Part shown: one piece after another, positions 26,101-38,234 of the stretch
Layout: every line of letters starts with the position of its first letter
Numbering within the stretch: the first letter of the stretch is position 1
Assembly: GCF_047511655.1 (NCBI RefSeq)
Contig: NC_133394.1
Span: 58,002,501 to 58,066,500 of the forward strand
Length of the DNA: 64,000 nt
Origin: Castor canadensis
Taxonomy: Eukaryota; Chordata; Mammalia; Rodentia; Castoridae
Direction: 5' to 3'
The notes under the pieces: generated by a model
The model's input: the letters and a program-made list of their open reading frames with translations, nothing else
Databases searched by the model: none
What the model was told of the DNA's origin: nothing
Translations under genes and position numbers: made by a program

Positions 26101-26719
26101 TCCTTTCTTTACCTAGGATGTATAGAATTTCCTTTAGGCTCCCATGTCTGTGATGGAGCCATTAAAGTGTGTGCTATAATTGTGTATTAAAATTCCATAT
26201 TCTCATTACTCTGGTACAATTAAAATATCTTGGGAGAATAGCAGAAACATCCAGTCATTGCTTTTAAAAAACTGCAAGTAAAACATTAGGAAGTGATTCA
26301 AGAAAAGTTGCCAGGAAAGCTTCCTTTCCACATTCTGCCTGGTAATGTTCACACAGCAGGGCTGACTGCTGTTGGCCAGGAAGTGCAGGTGAGAAACACC
26401 TTCCACATGGCTTCCTCACCAGGCTGCTATTGCCAGTCTGCCCCTAAGGGCAAATAAGAGTTCTCTTTGATCAGATTTTTTTCACCAGTTAAACTTTTCA
26501 CTTAGCAGAAAGGCAATGTGAATCATTCAAACAGTCATGCCTTTCAGATATATTGTTGTAGATTAATCTCAACACTTTATTCATGAAACCTTTAAAATGC
26601 TCTTCAATTTATGAAAGTGTTCATAACCTCATGGTCTTCATTTTAAAGAACAAGTTTTTTATTCAAAAGGTAACAGTTACACTAAATCACAAAACAAAAA
26701 GCTGCAAATGGCTACCTAG
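26100..26719. other. Unassigned noncoding sequence
   Basis: Nothing recognised apart from short chance open frames. Confidence 0.5.
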
Positions 26720-27110
26720 ACTGTGCTGGTCAGTCTTCTGTCACTATCACAAAATACCAGAGATAATCAGCTTAAGAGGATGAAAGGTTTATTTTGGCTT
26801 ATGGTGTCACAGGTTTCCAACCATCACTGCTTAGCCCCGCAAATTTGGGCCTGTGGCAGCACAGTACATAGCAGGAGTGCATGGCAGAGGAAGTCTGTTC
26901 ATCTCATGAGAGATGGAAAGCAAAGTAACAGGAACAGGAGGAACCAAGATCCCAACATCCTCTTAAAGGCACACTCCCAATGGTCTAGCATCCTTTCACT
27001 GGGCCTCACCTTCTGAAGTTTCCATTATCTCCACATCAGGGTTATGGTCTGGAGACCAAGCCCTCAACACATGAGCCTTTGGACATCTAAAGTCCAAACT
27101 AGCAAGGGCT
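26720..27110 (-). repeat. ERVL-MaLR-type LTR
   Basis: The plus strand reads as the complement of a MaLR LTR: 'ctgtgctggtcagtcttctgtcactatcac', 'gatgaaaggtttattttggctt' (complement of AATAAACC), 'cttaaaggcacactcc', and finally 'cacatgagcctttggacatc'. Size (~390 bp) fits a solo LTR. Open frames 26583-27016 are by-products. Confidence 0.65.
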
Positions 27111-27300
27111 CTGTACTCAGCTGGGCTGATGTCCTACAGAAAAATAAGTTGGTACCATGTATATCCACATCAACTTAGGGCTGTCTCTGCAGAACTGCTG
27201 AGTAGTCACAGAGTATTAAATTGCACTGCAGAATATGTAAGAAGCAGAATCAAAGTACTAAGCAGTTTTACAGAGTCAAACACTTCAAAAGACAAAGTTT

Positions 27301-27382
27301 AGGGCTGGCGATGTAGCTCAGTAAAGAGTACTTGCCTTGGTGTGCAATCCCCAGCATGGCAACAAACAAACAAATAAAAAAT
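27301..27382 (+). repeat. ID-like tRNA-derived SINE
   Basis: AGGGCTGGCGATGTAGCTCA (box A), then 'gagtacttgccttggtgtgcaatccccagcatggc' and an A-rich tail of CAAA units to 27,382. Confidence 0.85.
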
Positions 27383-27754
27383 TGCTTATTCTTATCTATA
27401 AGTCTCTGGTTTATCTAATTCTAATTTATTTTTTATTATAAACATCACATCTGATGGGGGTTGGGGCAAGAAAAACAGAATTCAAATACTTAATGACACA
27501 CAGCTCAGAGAGTTTTCCAGAAGAAACCAGATACCTCAGGTTACTGAGAGACAGAAGTACTTTTCAGCAAATGTGCTACAAAAGTATTTGTTAAAATAGT
27601 CACCTTTGCCATTCAGTGATTTCCATAGCAACTATAGAAATGACTCATGTACAGAATCAGGCTCTAATGAAAGGAACAGCTGACTTGTTGAGCCAGGTGA
27701 TTATAGATCCCAAACTGCTCTCTATGTAGGATTAAAGCTAGTTACTGCATAAAA

Positions 27755-27865
27755 CTATGTTCTATGGACTATTTACTAAGTGTTTCATATGTTACTTCAT
27801 TTAGTCCCTCAGTGCCAGCCATTGTTATCTGTGTTACATGGATCAGGAATGGTTAAGAGAGTTTA
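27755..27865 (-). repeat. MIR SINE fragment
   Basis: Complement of the MIR 3' part: 'actaagtgtttcatatgttacttcatttagtccctcagtgccagccattgttatc' followed by a degraded 'atggatcaggaatggttaagag'. Confidence 0.65.
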
Positions 27866-28269
27866 TAGTTTAGATTCCACATAAACCTAACTTCTCAGCA
27901 CTCAAGTTTTCTTGTATCTCACATTGCTAGAAGCACCTTTGAGAAGTTGTTTCTGGTTATGATAGTTTAAATCTCACATGTTTTCAAGTCACAGTCGAAC
28001 TAGGTCATATTTTGTGAAGCAAGATTTCATATGGGGACTGGAGGTCTTTGTTGGCATTCCCATATAGTCTATCATCACATTGACTGCAGCAGGAAGTGGA
28101 GTCCAGAGCTGCCATATCTGTTGTGTGTCCTGGGCAACACACAGGGGCAGCCGGCCAGGGAACATTGTGCTTGCCAAATTGTGTCCTGCCTGGGACCCTG
28201 CTTCTGCCCAGAAGAAAGGACCATTTTCGAATTTCTGTACTAAAGACATTTTTTTTGCAGTATTCCTAA

Positions 28270-28625
28270 GCCTTTTATTTATTTATTTTTTGATTTTTCT
28301 TTTATTCATATGTGCATACAATGTTTGGGTCATTTCTCCTCCCTTCCCCCGCCCCCTCCCTTCCTCCATCCCTCTCTTACCCCCCCTTACCATTTGCTAC
28401 CAGGCAGAAACTATTTTGCCCTTATCTCTAATTTTGTTGAAGAGAGAGTATAAGGAATAATAGGAAGGAACAAGGGTTTTTGCTAGTTGAGATAAGGATG
28501 GCTATACAGGGAGTTGACTTGCATTGCTTTCCTGTACATGTGTGTTATTCTTCTAAGTTAATTCTTCTTGAACTGACCTTTTCTCTAGTTCCTGCTCCCC
28601 TTCTCCTATTGGTAAAGGCATTTTT
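28270..28625 (-). mobile_element. 5'-truncated L1 3' end (young-looking subfamily)
   Basis: Complement of the same L1 3' untranslated sequence as at 60,689: a T-rich start, 'tttattcatatgtgcatacaatg', a C-rich run (complement of the G-rich 3' UTR tract), 'ggcagaaactattttgcc', 'ttgttgaagagagagtataagg' and 'gatggctatacagggag'. Only about 350 bp was inserted; no ORF2 is present. Confidence 0.75.
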
Positions 28626-31345
28626 TTGTGATTTTTAAAGTAGATCTGCGTCTACTTTATTTGCTCTGAAACCGCAGTGTCTTTGCTACCAAAATGTGCT
28701 ACTGATTCACCCTTCTACACGTTTTTCACACATTCACTTTTCTATCTCCTTTGTCATAATCCCAGGCACCATGGCATCATTTCTCATCTCAACTCCCAGT
28801 TTTCCCCATCTGGCCTCTTAGCATCCACTCTGCTGTCCTCTTCAATCTCTTCTGTAAACAGCAATTATTGTGATGCTTTGCCACAGAAAGAGCCCTGCCC
28901 TAGGCTGCAGTGACCTTCCACGCATGTTGGCAGCAACATGAATAGAGCCTGACACATTTTGCATATTAACATCCTCAAGAGCACGGGGTCTTGCATGTTC
29001 CTAGGAAGAAGTGATTCTTTGACTGATTCAGTTTTTAATGTTCTCACCAGCGTTGGCCCACCATCATGGAAATAATTAGGACGGCAACCTTGGTGAAGTT
29101 GCTACAAATAACTGAACTTTCCCACTGGTGGTCTTTAACCTGTGTTGATTTTTTCTGTCAAGTTGTAAGGATATGGCATTGAAGGTTCAGATCATTTCTG
29201 TGAATTTAAGTTCATGGCATTACATAGTGTATGTCGGAAAGCAAACAGGTAATAGAGTTCATGGAGAATCCAAAGTGACTTCAGATGCTTATGACAGACA
29301 TACTCCCACGGGTCTCCAAACCTTTCACTTCTTGAGAGACATCAGGAACATTTGCACCACACTTTTCCAGATCAACTGCCTTTGCATGATTTTCAGAACT
29401 TGGAGACATTCCCAAATGGCCATGGAAAGAAATTTAGCAAAGGAAAATTGGACAGATTCTCAGAAAAAGTTTCCTAATTGTGAAATAAATACGCTCCAAG
29501 TGAAAGGATGGATGCCCGTCTCCGAGGCTCTAAAACTGTGCTAGACCAGGTCTTAGGAGAGAGGAGCGAGGGCAAGCTTCATTGCTTGCAAGGAAGTGAG
29601 CGCTATGACATACTGGCCTTTTTCCTCTCACATATTAAAGCCTCTTTGATGTTTTCATTTTACTGGTAACTTAGTTTCAAAAGCAGACATTTGAATGTGG
29701 AGAAAAGATTCAAGTTTAAATGAACACATCACCAGAAGAAGCCTGGATGAAGGCCACCGTTTATCATCTATCAAGGTTACTTTTATATTCTACCATAGGA
29801 GACAGTTGCATGGCCATCTAATGCATTTCCTGGCACACTCCAAGTGTGGTTCATCTTTATCTGCATGTGCATCTGGCTCAGTCTGAGTTGCTGCTTCTCA
29901 GAAATCCTATCCTGTGCTTCTTAAGGCTAACCGTGGAGTTAACAACTGTGAGGCTGCCTCTTTTCCTGCCTGTTTGGAGTACATTCCTATAAATCCAGTG
30001 CTTGTAGAACACACCGACAGCTCTTCAGCATGAAGAAAGTGATGGGGGGAGATTGAGGCAGATTAGAACTGCCCCCATCAATCAAAGCCAGTGAAAGGTA
30101 GTTTTACAGGTGGCACAGGTGGCCTCTGTTGGCTGGCACTGTCTTGTTCCTTTCATCAGTTGTCTCCGGGAGAAAGTGTGAGGATTTATACATGAGATTT
30201 TCCCACAATAGAGCTTGAGTGGGATTTTATTGAATGGAAGGATCTTCTTTTTTTAATTTTTACTTATTCTTTTATTTTTTAAATTTTATTCTCACTATTA
30301 TTATTTAATCTCCACACCCTTGATCCCTGAAGGCCTCCTTATGTGGTCTTTTGTTGTAGACTGGCTGTAGCTGATGCATGGGTTTCCAAGCATTCAGTTA
30401 GTCCTATCCCTTATCCTCTAGTGAGGAACAAAATTGTGTATCTACATGAAACTTGGTATGCTTTGTCTTAATTATTTAATCATTAAAGTTGGATTTACAC
30501 AAAGGCATTTTGCATATTTATGGCTAGTTAATGTAAAGTTAACAAAAAATCTTGCGATTAATTACTCGTAAGGGTATTTATGTAAATTTTGATATATAAA
30601 TTTATATAAATTTTAATATAAATCATGACTTGTATGTTTCTACTGTCACTTGAAGCTCAATAGAACCTTGAAATATATATGGAACACTTTCTGGAAGTGA
30701 TGAGATAGCACCTGCTTATCTCATATTTCCATTCTCAGGATTCCAGGATCAGAAGCGTATTGTCGTGGAGCAAATCCACCTTCACTCCAGGTAAGTTAGC
30801 ACAGAGGATATGCATTTACACACCGCAGTGAGCATTCATGTCACATGGCTACAAGCTCTTTAGTTTGGGAAATGTCAACATGTATAAATTCATCATACAT
30901 TCCCAACTATCCTTGAATTTCTCCATCATATTGCTAAGAATTTCATAATTCAAAGACCAAGGTAGGAAATATGTTTTTTGTAGAAAGCAGGGTCACCCAA
31001 AGTAAAACTTTAAGACTGGGTAACCTCAGACCCTTGCAGATATGACCTGTCCTTAAGACAAATGAAAGAACCAGAAAAATGCTCTTTCCTTTTGACGGGC
31101 TGAAGTTCAGCATAAAAGTGTAAATCTTTTCAGATAATACAGAGTAACAAATAAATCACACTGAAGAGGTAGTGAGTAGAACTGCCAGGAAGACAAATTG
31201 AAAAGACAGATTCTGAGGAAAAGCACAAAAGGGGAAAATAAAAGTAATTTGGGGCAGTGAGGACTTGTCAGACATAGAAGTGCTACTGAGTCATAAATTG
31301 CTTCGAGAAGTTATAGCAGTCCTTGACATAACAAAAAGAGGGACT
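28626..31345. other. Unassigned noncoding sequence
   Basis: No repeat family identified. A 123-codon plus frame at 29173-29544 has no recognisable domain. The splice-flanked candidate at 30,739-30,790 is listed separately. Confidence 0.45.
30739..30790 (+). other. Candidate 52-nt exon with strong splice sites
   Basis: The acceptor CTCATATTTCCATTCTCAG ends at 30738, and a perfect CAG/GTAAGT donor begins at 30791. All three forward frames are free of stops across the 52 nt. Two CpG dinucleotides occur in an otherwise CpG-poor neighbourhood. There is an alternative acceptor AG at 30,745. I cannot link it to a gene. It is a hypothesis from splice signals alone; chance occurrence is possible. Confidence 0.25.
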
Positions 31346-31349
31346 GATC

Positions 31350-31448
31350 TATACTGAGTTCAAGTTTTGCCTCTGTTCCTCACTGATTGTAGATCACTGA
31401 ATAAGTTACTATTCTGCTCTAACCCTCTGATTCACATCTATGAATCCA
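31350..31448 (+). repeat. MIR SINE fragment
   Basis: Sense MIR core: 'ctgagttcaagttttgcctctgttcctcactgattgtagatcactgaataagttac...ctctgattcacatctatgaa'. Diverged. Confidence 0.7.
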
Positions 31449-32043
31449 AACATTCAAAATAGGCCAAAGGTCCCTTTAACTCTCAATTTAATCCTCCATC
31501 ACATCCTCATGGGTTGTAATTAAGAGAGTCCATTTTGGTTAATACACCAAGACTCATTTATACGGGTCTAATTCTTAGTAATTTCCTGAAAACAGAATAG
31601 GAATGGCTCAGTCATGAGTTGTAATGGAGAAAACTCATTTTATTCAACCAGGTCCTGATTTCCAAATCATCACCTGAATGTTGCTCATTTACTTAACTCT
31701 GGAACGCAGCAAGCATTAGCTCAGGCATTGAGTCTCTACTGCATAGTACTGCATTAGAAAGAAATGGAGATTGTGCTGTGAGAGAAAAATGGAAGCAGTG
31801 GCCCAATAACATTTCTCTGGACCAAAGTCAACTAATCTAGTGAAAATATTGTCAGTTATGAGACTCTTCTGAGATAAAAGTAACTGTTTTCTCCTTATTA
31901 TATTATTATTTGTGATATTTTGTTTCAATTGATCTTCCAAACCAGGAAATGTTTCTAAAAATAATTATTACAAAAGGAAGAAGATAGGATTGGTTCTCCT
32001 GATTCATTTTCCAGACAAGAGCCATTTCAAGTACTTCTGCCTA
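31449..32043. other. Unassigned noncoding sequence
   Basis: Nothing recognised. Confidence 0.5.
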
Positions 32044-32417
32044 TGTTATGGTTTGTATCATAACGTTCCCTAAAGGTCCATCTCCTAAAGACTTGGTTGC
32101 CAACCTATGGCACTACTGAGACCGGATGGAACCCTTAGGAGGGCCTAGGGAAGGAAGTCACTAGGTCATATGGGCATGCCCTTGAAGGAGGTATTGGCAT
32201 CCTTCCCCGCCCCCTGCTTTCTGGGCACCATGAGGTGAACAGAACTGTTCTGCCACACATTCCTGTCGTGATGTACCGTGCCACTAGAGGCCCAAAGTGA
32301 CAGGACAAAGCAACTATGGTCTGAAACTTCTTCTGAAACGGAGTCAAAATGAACCTTTTCCTTTATTAGTTGATTTTTGGAGTATTTTATCATAGTGACA
32401 GAAAGCTGGCTGACACA
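32044..32417 (+). repeat. ERVL-MaLR-type solo LTR
   Basis: Starts TGTTATGGTTTGTATCATAA and ends 'gtgacagaaagctggctgacaca', giving a 374-bp LTR with TG...CA termini. Internal 'aggtcatatgggcatgcccttgaagg' and 'tctgaaac...tgaaccttttcctttattagttg' blocks are typical of this LTR type. A relative in opposite orientation ends at 48,624. Confidence 0.75.
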
Positions 32418-32419
32418 CC

Positions 32420-33412
32420 CTGCATGCATGTCTACATCTATTAAACTTAGCCAGAAGTCCAGGACTCCCAGCTTTCTGTCAGTAATGTTCACATGTACAG
32501 GTTATAATGTTGGGCAGCACCTGGTATGTCAAAACTGTTATGAATTCCCATTACCTTCTTGACGGAAGTACTGCATCTACCATTGGCTGAATTCAGGGAG
32601 AGGGCACAAAGTGCTGTGAGTGATCATTCTCCTTGAGAAAGGACAGTGTCCTTTGTTGGCTGTTTTGAAAGACTGTGTTCCATGGACTTCAACTCTAAAG
32701 GACATGTTCTGATTGCCTCATAGAGGTATATCCACAGTGTCTTCTTTAGGGTGTGGCTCTGATGCAGAGACACGATTAATGCAGGACTGTTTTGAGATAA
32801 GACTGACATTTGTGGTAGTGACATGGAGGTGGGATTTGTTACATTACTTATGGACGTCTCAACATTTCTCTTGAAAGTTCTCTGACCTTCTTTCTGGAGT
32901 TGGAAACATTTTCCAGCAGGAAAATCCATGCATGACTTTTGCTTGTGGTTCTGCTGGTTTCTAAACATAATGGTAATGGTTAGGCTAGTGTCTATGGCAT
33001 GGTTTATTAAGTCTATTTCTTTGATGCAAATGTCCTGGCCAGCTTCCATCTGGTAAGACAGCTGCTTTTGGCTCTGGAGAACGTGCATCTTGGACTACCC
33101 AGTGAAAAGTGGAGTTTGAGATACTTGAATGTTCCTTTTACTATTAATGGGCAAACTGAACTTATATTGAGGAAAACCAGGTTGGATATCTTTTACATTC
33201 CTTATCCTCACTAAAATCACTGCCTTATTGGTTACTGTTTGCCTAACTCTCCTTGAAACAATTTTTCTTTGTGTTCTTGATAATTTTACTCTTACCTCAC
33301 TTGCTAAAGATAACTTTTATGGATTTTTCTAATCTGTTTGCTTTAAAATGTGCTATTCTTTGTGGCTTTTGCTTTTCCCTTTGGCCTTACTTAGATTCCT
33401 GCTTTGTGCCTT
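32420..33412. other. Unassigned; holds a 154-codon minus-strand open frame
   Basis: The frame at 32624-33088 (minus) is the longest one outside retroelements. It is hydrophilic, rich in Ser, Gln and Lys, with no signal peptide, membrane segment or known motif. No upstream promoter or splice acceptor supports it. Most likely a chance frame or an unrecognised pseudogene. Confidence 0.3.
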
Positions 33413-33414
33413 AG

Positions 33415-33606
33415 GAGAGCAGTTCCCAACTTTGATCTAGTGGCTTCTAAACTTGGCAGAACTTATGGGACTTTCTAAATTGGGATGCCTGGGTTACTAT
33501 TCTAAAAATTCTGACTTAATGTTTCTGAAGTTGGGACCAGAATCTGTATTTTTAAAATACTTCCCAGATGATTCTTCTAAGCTTCAGGTTTGAGAATTAT
33601 CACCCT
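33415..33606 (+). mobile_element. MER5A-type hAT-Charlie nonautonomous DNA transposon
   Basis: Near-palindromic layout typical of MER5: 'gagcagttcccaactttgatctag' at the left and 'cttcaggtttgagaattatcacc' at the right. Between them are 'gggatgcctgggttac', 'tctgacttaatgtttctgaagttgggaccagaatctg' and 'atacttcccagatgattct'. Length about 190 bp fits. Confidence 0.65.
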
Positions 33607-33885
33607 CATGAATCTTATCTATATTCCTCGATGAATAAACCATTAATTTTTGAGTTTTTATTCTTAGCACTGGATTTTTATCCAAGCCTCAGACCAATAG
33701 CTCAAATCTCCTAAGACACTCTTCTAGATTATCCGTAGTCATTTTGAATTCAATTACTCAGTCAAACTCATCCTTCAACTTATTCCTTCTATTTTTAATT
33801 TTTCTTATCAAGGAGAAAACTTTATTCATCTCAGTTTCTTGTTCTTCTTCTTATTTTTCCCTATCATTCCTCAATATATTCCTGT

Positions 33886-34235
33886 GATGTTTAATTTTAT
33901 GTGTCAACTTGGCTGGGCCCCGGTGCTCAGGTATTTAGTCAAACATTATATCGGGCATTTCTGCAAGGGTGTTTTCCATGCCATCAGCATTTAAATAAGT
34001 GGACTTTGAGTGAAACCCACTGTCCTTCCTGTTGTAAGTGGGTCTCCTCTGATCAATTTGAGGCCTGAATGGAATAAAAGGTTGACCTCCCTGACCTGGG
34101 GGAATTCAGCTAGCAGATAGCTTGTGATTGAAAGTGCAGTAGTGGCTTTGCCAGGGTCACCAGCCTATCATCCTATTTGGCAGATTTTGGACTTCTCTGT
34201 TTTCACAATTAGAGAAGCCAGTTCCTTAAAATCTC

Positions 34236-34284
<49 letters not shown>

Positions 34285-34320
34285 TGGTTCTGTTTTTCTG
34301 AAGAGTGCTGAGTAATACAC
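33886..34320 (+). repeat. Dispersed LTR-like repeat with internal CT/AC tract
   Basis: Starts TGATGTTTAATTTTATGTGTCAACTTGGCTGGG and ends 'attggttctgtttttctgaagagtgctgagtaatacac'. This pair of ends recurs in mammalian genomes around a region that often carries a simple repeat, as here (CT then AC). Family name not assigned with confidence. Confidence 0.6.
34249..34283. repeat. (AC)n microsatellite
   Basis: About 17 uninterrupted AC units preceded by a short CT run, lying inside the repeat above. The open frames with Thr-His or Cys-Val runs across it are artefacts. Confidence 0.97.
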
Positions 34321-34650
34321 ATACCTATTTACCTCATATCTCTCTCTTTCCATTTACACTATTTCTACTTTAGTCTTTGCCCCCATCCCCTTCTCTGGAA
34401 ATAAACCGAACTGATTATCTGGTGCCTCACTGTTACCAATCTCACTCCCGTTCATCAGTTTTCTGCACTGACTTGAACCTGATCTTCCTCAATGATGGTC
34501 TTCCTCAGTTAGTATCTATTACTGTTGATACCTACTATTAAAAACCTTGAGTATTTTCTGAAGGATTAGACTAAGAATCATTTCACAACATTCCATAACG
34601 TTTAAGCATTAGCACCACTCAATTTCTAACTCCACTTTTCCCAAGCTAAT

Positions 34651-34653
<3 letters not shown>

Positions 34654-34704
<51 letters not shown>
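34654..34704. repeat. (CT)n microsatellite
   Basis: About 25 CT units, uninterrupted until CTTTCTTACTCTC at the right end. A second long dinucleotide tract within 400 bp of the (AC)n. Confidence 0.97.
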
Positions 34705-34709
<5 letters not shown>

Positions 34710-34959
34710 ACTCTCTTTTCCAGCTAGGAAACTGTTTGCATTCCTTTATCATGGCAGTCTTCTTTTCAGCTTAATGATTTAGAGCATATTTTTCCTCTCT
34801 TTGGGGTTTGCTTCCCATGTCTAGCCTACACAATGAACTCCCTCTTTTCTTTCAGAGTTAACTCAAATATTCATTTCTCTGGACTACCACTTCTGAGAAT
34901 TAACCAAAGGACAATTGATGCTTTTTCTGTGCTTTTTAACCACATCACAGTGTTATTGA

Positions 34960-35128
34960 GTTCTATGGCTAACATTTATTAAATATTGACTAAGAGTGAG
35001 GTCATACATTACTTCACTTAATTATCATTGTTGTCACTGTTATAGGAAAACAAAGTTTGGAGAAGTATAGCCATTTGACCAAGAACATGGAGCTAGAAGA
35101 TGGCAGACACAGGGGAGGGAAGACTACA
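34960..35128 (-). repeat. MIR SINE
   Basis: Complement of MIR: 'ctaacatttattaaatattgactaagagtg', 'cattacttcacttaattatcattg', then 'tttggagaagtatagccatttgaccaagaacatggagctagaag'. Confidence 0.75.
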
Positions 35129-35129
35129 A

Positions 35130-38100
35130 AGCCATGCGCTGAATCACAGCAATAAAGGGCCTCTATTCTGTCATCTCCAGGATTGGGTACAAGTATATAC
35201 ATATGGAATGCCATCTGACAAGCTGAAAGATTCCTCCTATGTCAACAAATGCCTGATAGGAAAAAGTGAATAATTGAATTGTTTATAATCTGTGGTAGCA
35301 TTAAGGTGTTTCTGTAACTTTTTCAAAAGTTTTCATGTACTTAAGTTTGCTATACAAATTGCCCAGATTTTAAGATTTATGCACAAAAGTCAATATTTTT
35401 GTTAAATCATGTTTATTTCTAGTTACCTAGAATCACAACATTTACAGCTAGAAAGAAACTTGAGTCTTTTAATATAATTCACCCATTGTATGCTTTTGCC
35501 TAAAAGGATTGATCATAACTAATAGACCTAGAGGACTGATTGAAGCAAATGTCTGCATTTTCATGTCTAGATTCACTTATTTCCCACTTATAATTTTAGA
35601 AATGTTACATACCAAGTAATTTGCTTCAAATTATAATGTTAAAAATATTAACATGCCTTTTATGTACATTTAATTCATTAAAAAATTCTTTAAAAGAAAA
35701 CAAATTTAGTTCAAAAGGCAAGTACACATTACCAAAATCTACATCAGAGTTACCTTTTGGAATTTTTTATTGAGTATCACTTTATAAGTGTTAAAGAAAC
35801 CACATGGATCACATCATATAAAAATTAGAAGTTATTCATTTAAATAAATTTTTAGGTAATCAAAACTTTGCTCATTATTCACTTTAAGGTTCAATATTGT
35901 CTCATTGAAATGGAATGCTCTCCCAACATCAAAATATTTACCAAGTGACTAATATTTTGATGACAAAATCCCCACTTCTACTGAGGGCAGTCATGAAGCA
36001 TAAATACCTTCATTGTCACAAGATAAGGGTAACAGAGCCTCCTGACACACAATCAGATCATAATGTTCCAACCAAAGCAATACCAGGTCCTTCTTTAAGT
36101 GTTCAGTTTAGTCTATCTTGCAGTGAAAGCTCATAGAACCTTTCTCTTCCAGAAATACCACTTGGGGTATGAAGTCATTTTGTTCACTTTCAGCTGTGGA
36201 ATTCAGTCAGTTTCCTGGATCACTGGAATTTACCCTGCAGAAGGGAGAGAGTAATTGTATAACGAAGAACCCCAATAGTGGAATATTCCCCAACTCATGT
36301 ACTGAATACGGTAATCACTAGCCTTCAGGATACCGTGAAGAGATCAATGGACTTGCTAATTGGAGGACCAAGAAACACATTTCTCTCTCACTCAATTTTT
36401 CCAGTTAAAATATTACAAAGCATTTCTCTGGGCTCAATACAGAGCCCAAGGGAAATATTGACATCATAAATACTACTTTTTTCCTTTTAACCACACCACA
36501 CACTATTTTACACAATCTTTTCATTTTTCATCTTGCAACATATCAAAAATATTACATTCGCCTTTAATTTCAAGCCAAACATTTTGCTCTTCTGGGACAC
36601 TGGACATATGAAAGGTTGAGCTGGGTTTTATTTATGCATTCATTTATTTGGTTAAAAGAAAAACCAAGAAGGAAATTCTAAGTTCTCCTTTCACAGCTGT
36701 GATTAGAGAAAACCAAAATTCTGAAGTAAGGAAATTTGTAGTGCTATAAATCACATTCCATCTTCAGAGCCTGAAAAACCATGGAGATTAAAGAGCTTGA
36801 TGAAGCACCAATCACTCCTGGTTCACCTGGACATACTGTGTAAGTCAATTTATATTATCACTAAACTTCTTGGGATGCCCCAATGGGTCACTCAGGTGAC
36901 TTTATGGTTCCATATCACATTGAGAAAGCAAAGGTCAATAATGAGATGTGACTGCTCTGAGGTATTTGGCAGGCTGAAAACACAATCTTAGTGCCTTGGA
37001 AATCTTTAGCTCCTTAAAAAAAATATATGTGAAAAGCAGCCCCTCAGATGGTTTGTGCTCCAAACCAATGATTAATTTTATTTTAGAACTGCTTATGTTA
37101 CCAAGATCTATGACTGTTTCTTCCAATGAAAAAAGTGACATAACCTTCAGTGGACTTTAATGGAAATAGTGTACTTTTGTCAAATAAAACCTCTCTGAAG
37201 CCCTGCCTAAAGCTGTTTCAAAGCAGAGTCTCTACACTGTGTCTGGAAAATTGCTAAGAGACAAACAGACCAAAAGGGAGCAAATCTGCTTTTTCAATCT
37301 TATTTCTGAAACTTCCTGTAGGACCTTTTTGCTAGGATGTTTATTCCATGGTAGCTGTAGAATAGAAGCAATATGCATTTTAGAAAGTTATCTTATAGGT
37401 CTTTTATATACTATGTTTCTGTTTTAGTTGTCTTCATCAGCTGCATTTCACCTGGCCATTTAAGAAACTGTGAAAATCAAAACTTTTCAAAGATAAAGAC
37501 ATAAAATAATAGTCAAGTTGAATTGAACAATGAATTTAATTGATGTTCCAAAATAATGGATGGCTCTCCATATTAATTTCATTCTGAAGACTCATATTTT
37601 TTGTTTGTAAATGTCATTGACGCTCCCTGAACTCAGCAGAGCAATAGGGCAGAAGCCTCAAGGTTGTTTTGGAGGTGCAAGATTATGACAATACCTACAC
37701 AAAGCTGACACATGGATGTTCCTCAAAAATGTTCTTCATTATCCTTTAGTACAAAATACTTCAAATGCATAGTTTTTTAATCCAAGCCTAATTTGATCTG
37801 TACATTCTCATTTATTTACCAACAAATCTCCCTTTCAATGACCCCAATATGCTATCAGTTCTTTTCCGTGATAAATGTTTACCAACCAACTCACCAACCT
37901 AACCATTCTCATGAGGAATTCTTTTACTTCAGAATCTCCTGTCATAGTAAGTTAACTATATGGTACACATGTATAAAATTTTCAATCTTAGTTTAATCAT
38001 TAGTTGAACAAAATACAGATCTTAATTTTGCACATAACCGATGGTATTTTGTACTTTATATAACATCACATAAAACTTTAAAAATTAAGTGATCTAAGGA

Positions 38101-38230
38101 ATTTATTTATATAAAACTTTTATAATAAAAGATATAGTTGTCCTCTTTTTTTTGACCTCATATATCATGATTATTTTACTATTATGTAATATTACCTACC
38201 TCTCAAGACCCAATTTGAGATAAAACATGC
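35130..38230. other. Unassigned AT-rich sequence
   Basis: No transposon family recognised in about 3 kb, which is unusual against the repeat-dense surroundings. The only coding-like signal is the candidate exon at 36,768-36,839. Open frames are short (up to 73 codons). Confidence 0.45.
36781..36839 (+). CDS. Candidate short 5' coding exon (hypothetical)
   Basis: An acceptor CACATTCCATCTTCAG ends at 36767 and a GTAAGT donor begins at 36840, bounding a 72-nt segment. Within it, ACCATGG gives a good start context at 36781. The frame then encodes 19 residues, MEIKELDEAPITPGSPGHT, leaving a two-base overhang at the donor. The peptide is acidic at the start and then Pro/Ser/Thr-rich (TPGSP), like some alternative N-terminal leaders. 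If unspliced, the frame stops at TAA just inside the donor. I do not recognise the peptide, and no downstream exon is identified. Chance remains a serious alternative. Confidence 0.25.
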
Positions 38231-38234
38231 AATG

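Noticed and set aside
29173..29544. 123-codon plus-strand frame
   Set aside because: No recognisable motif or gene context; not distinguishable from chance in 64 kb.
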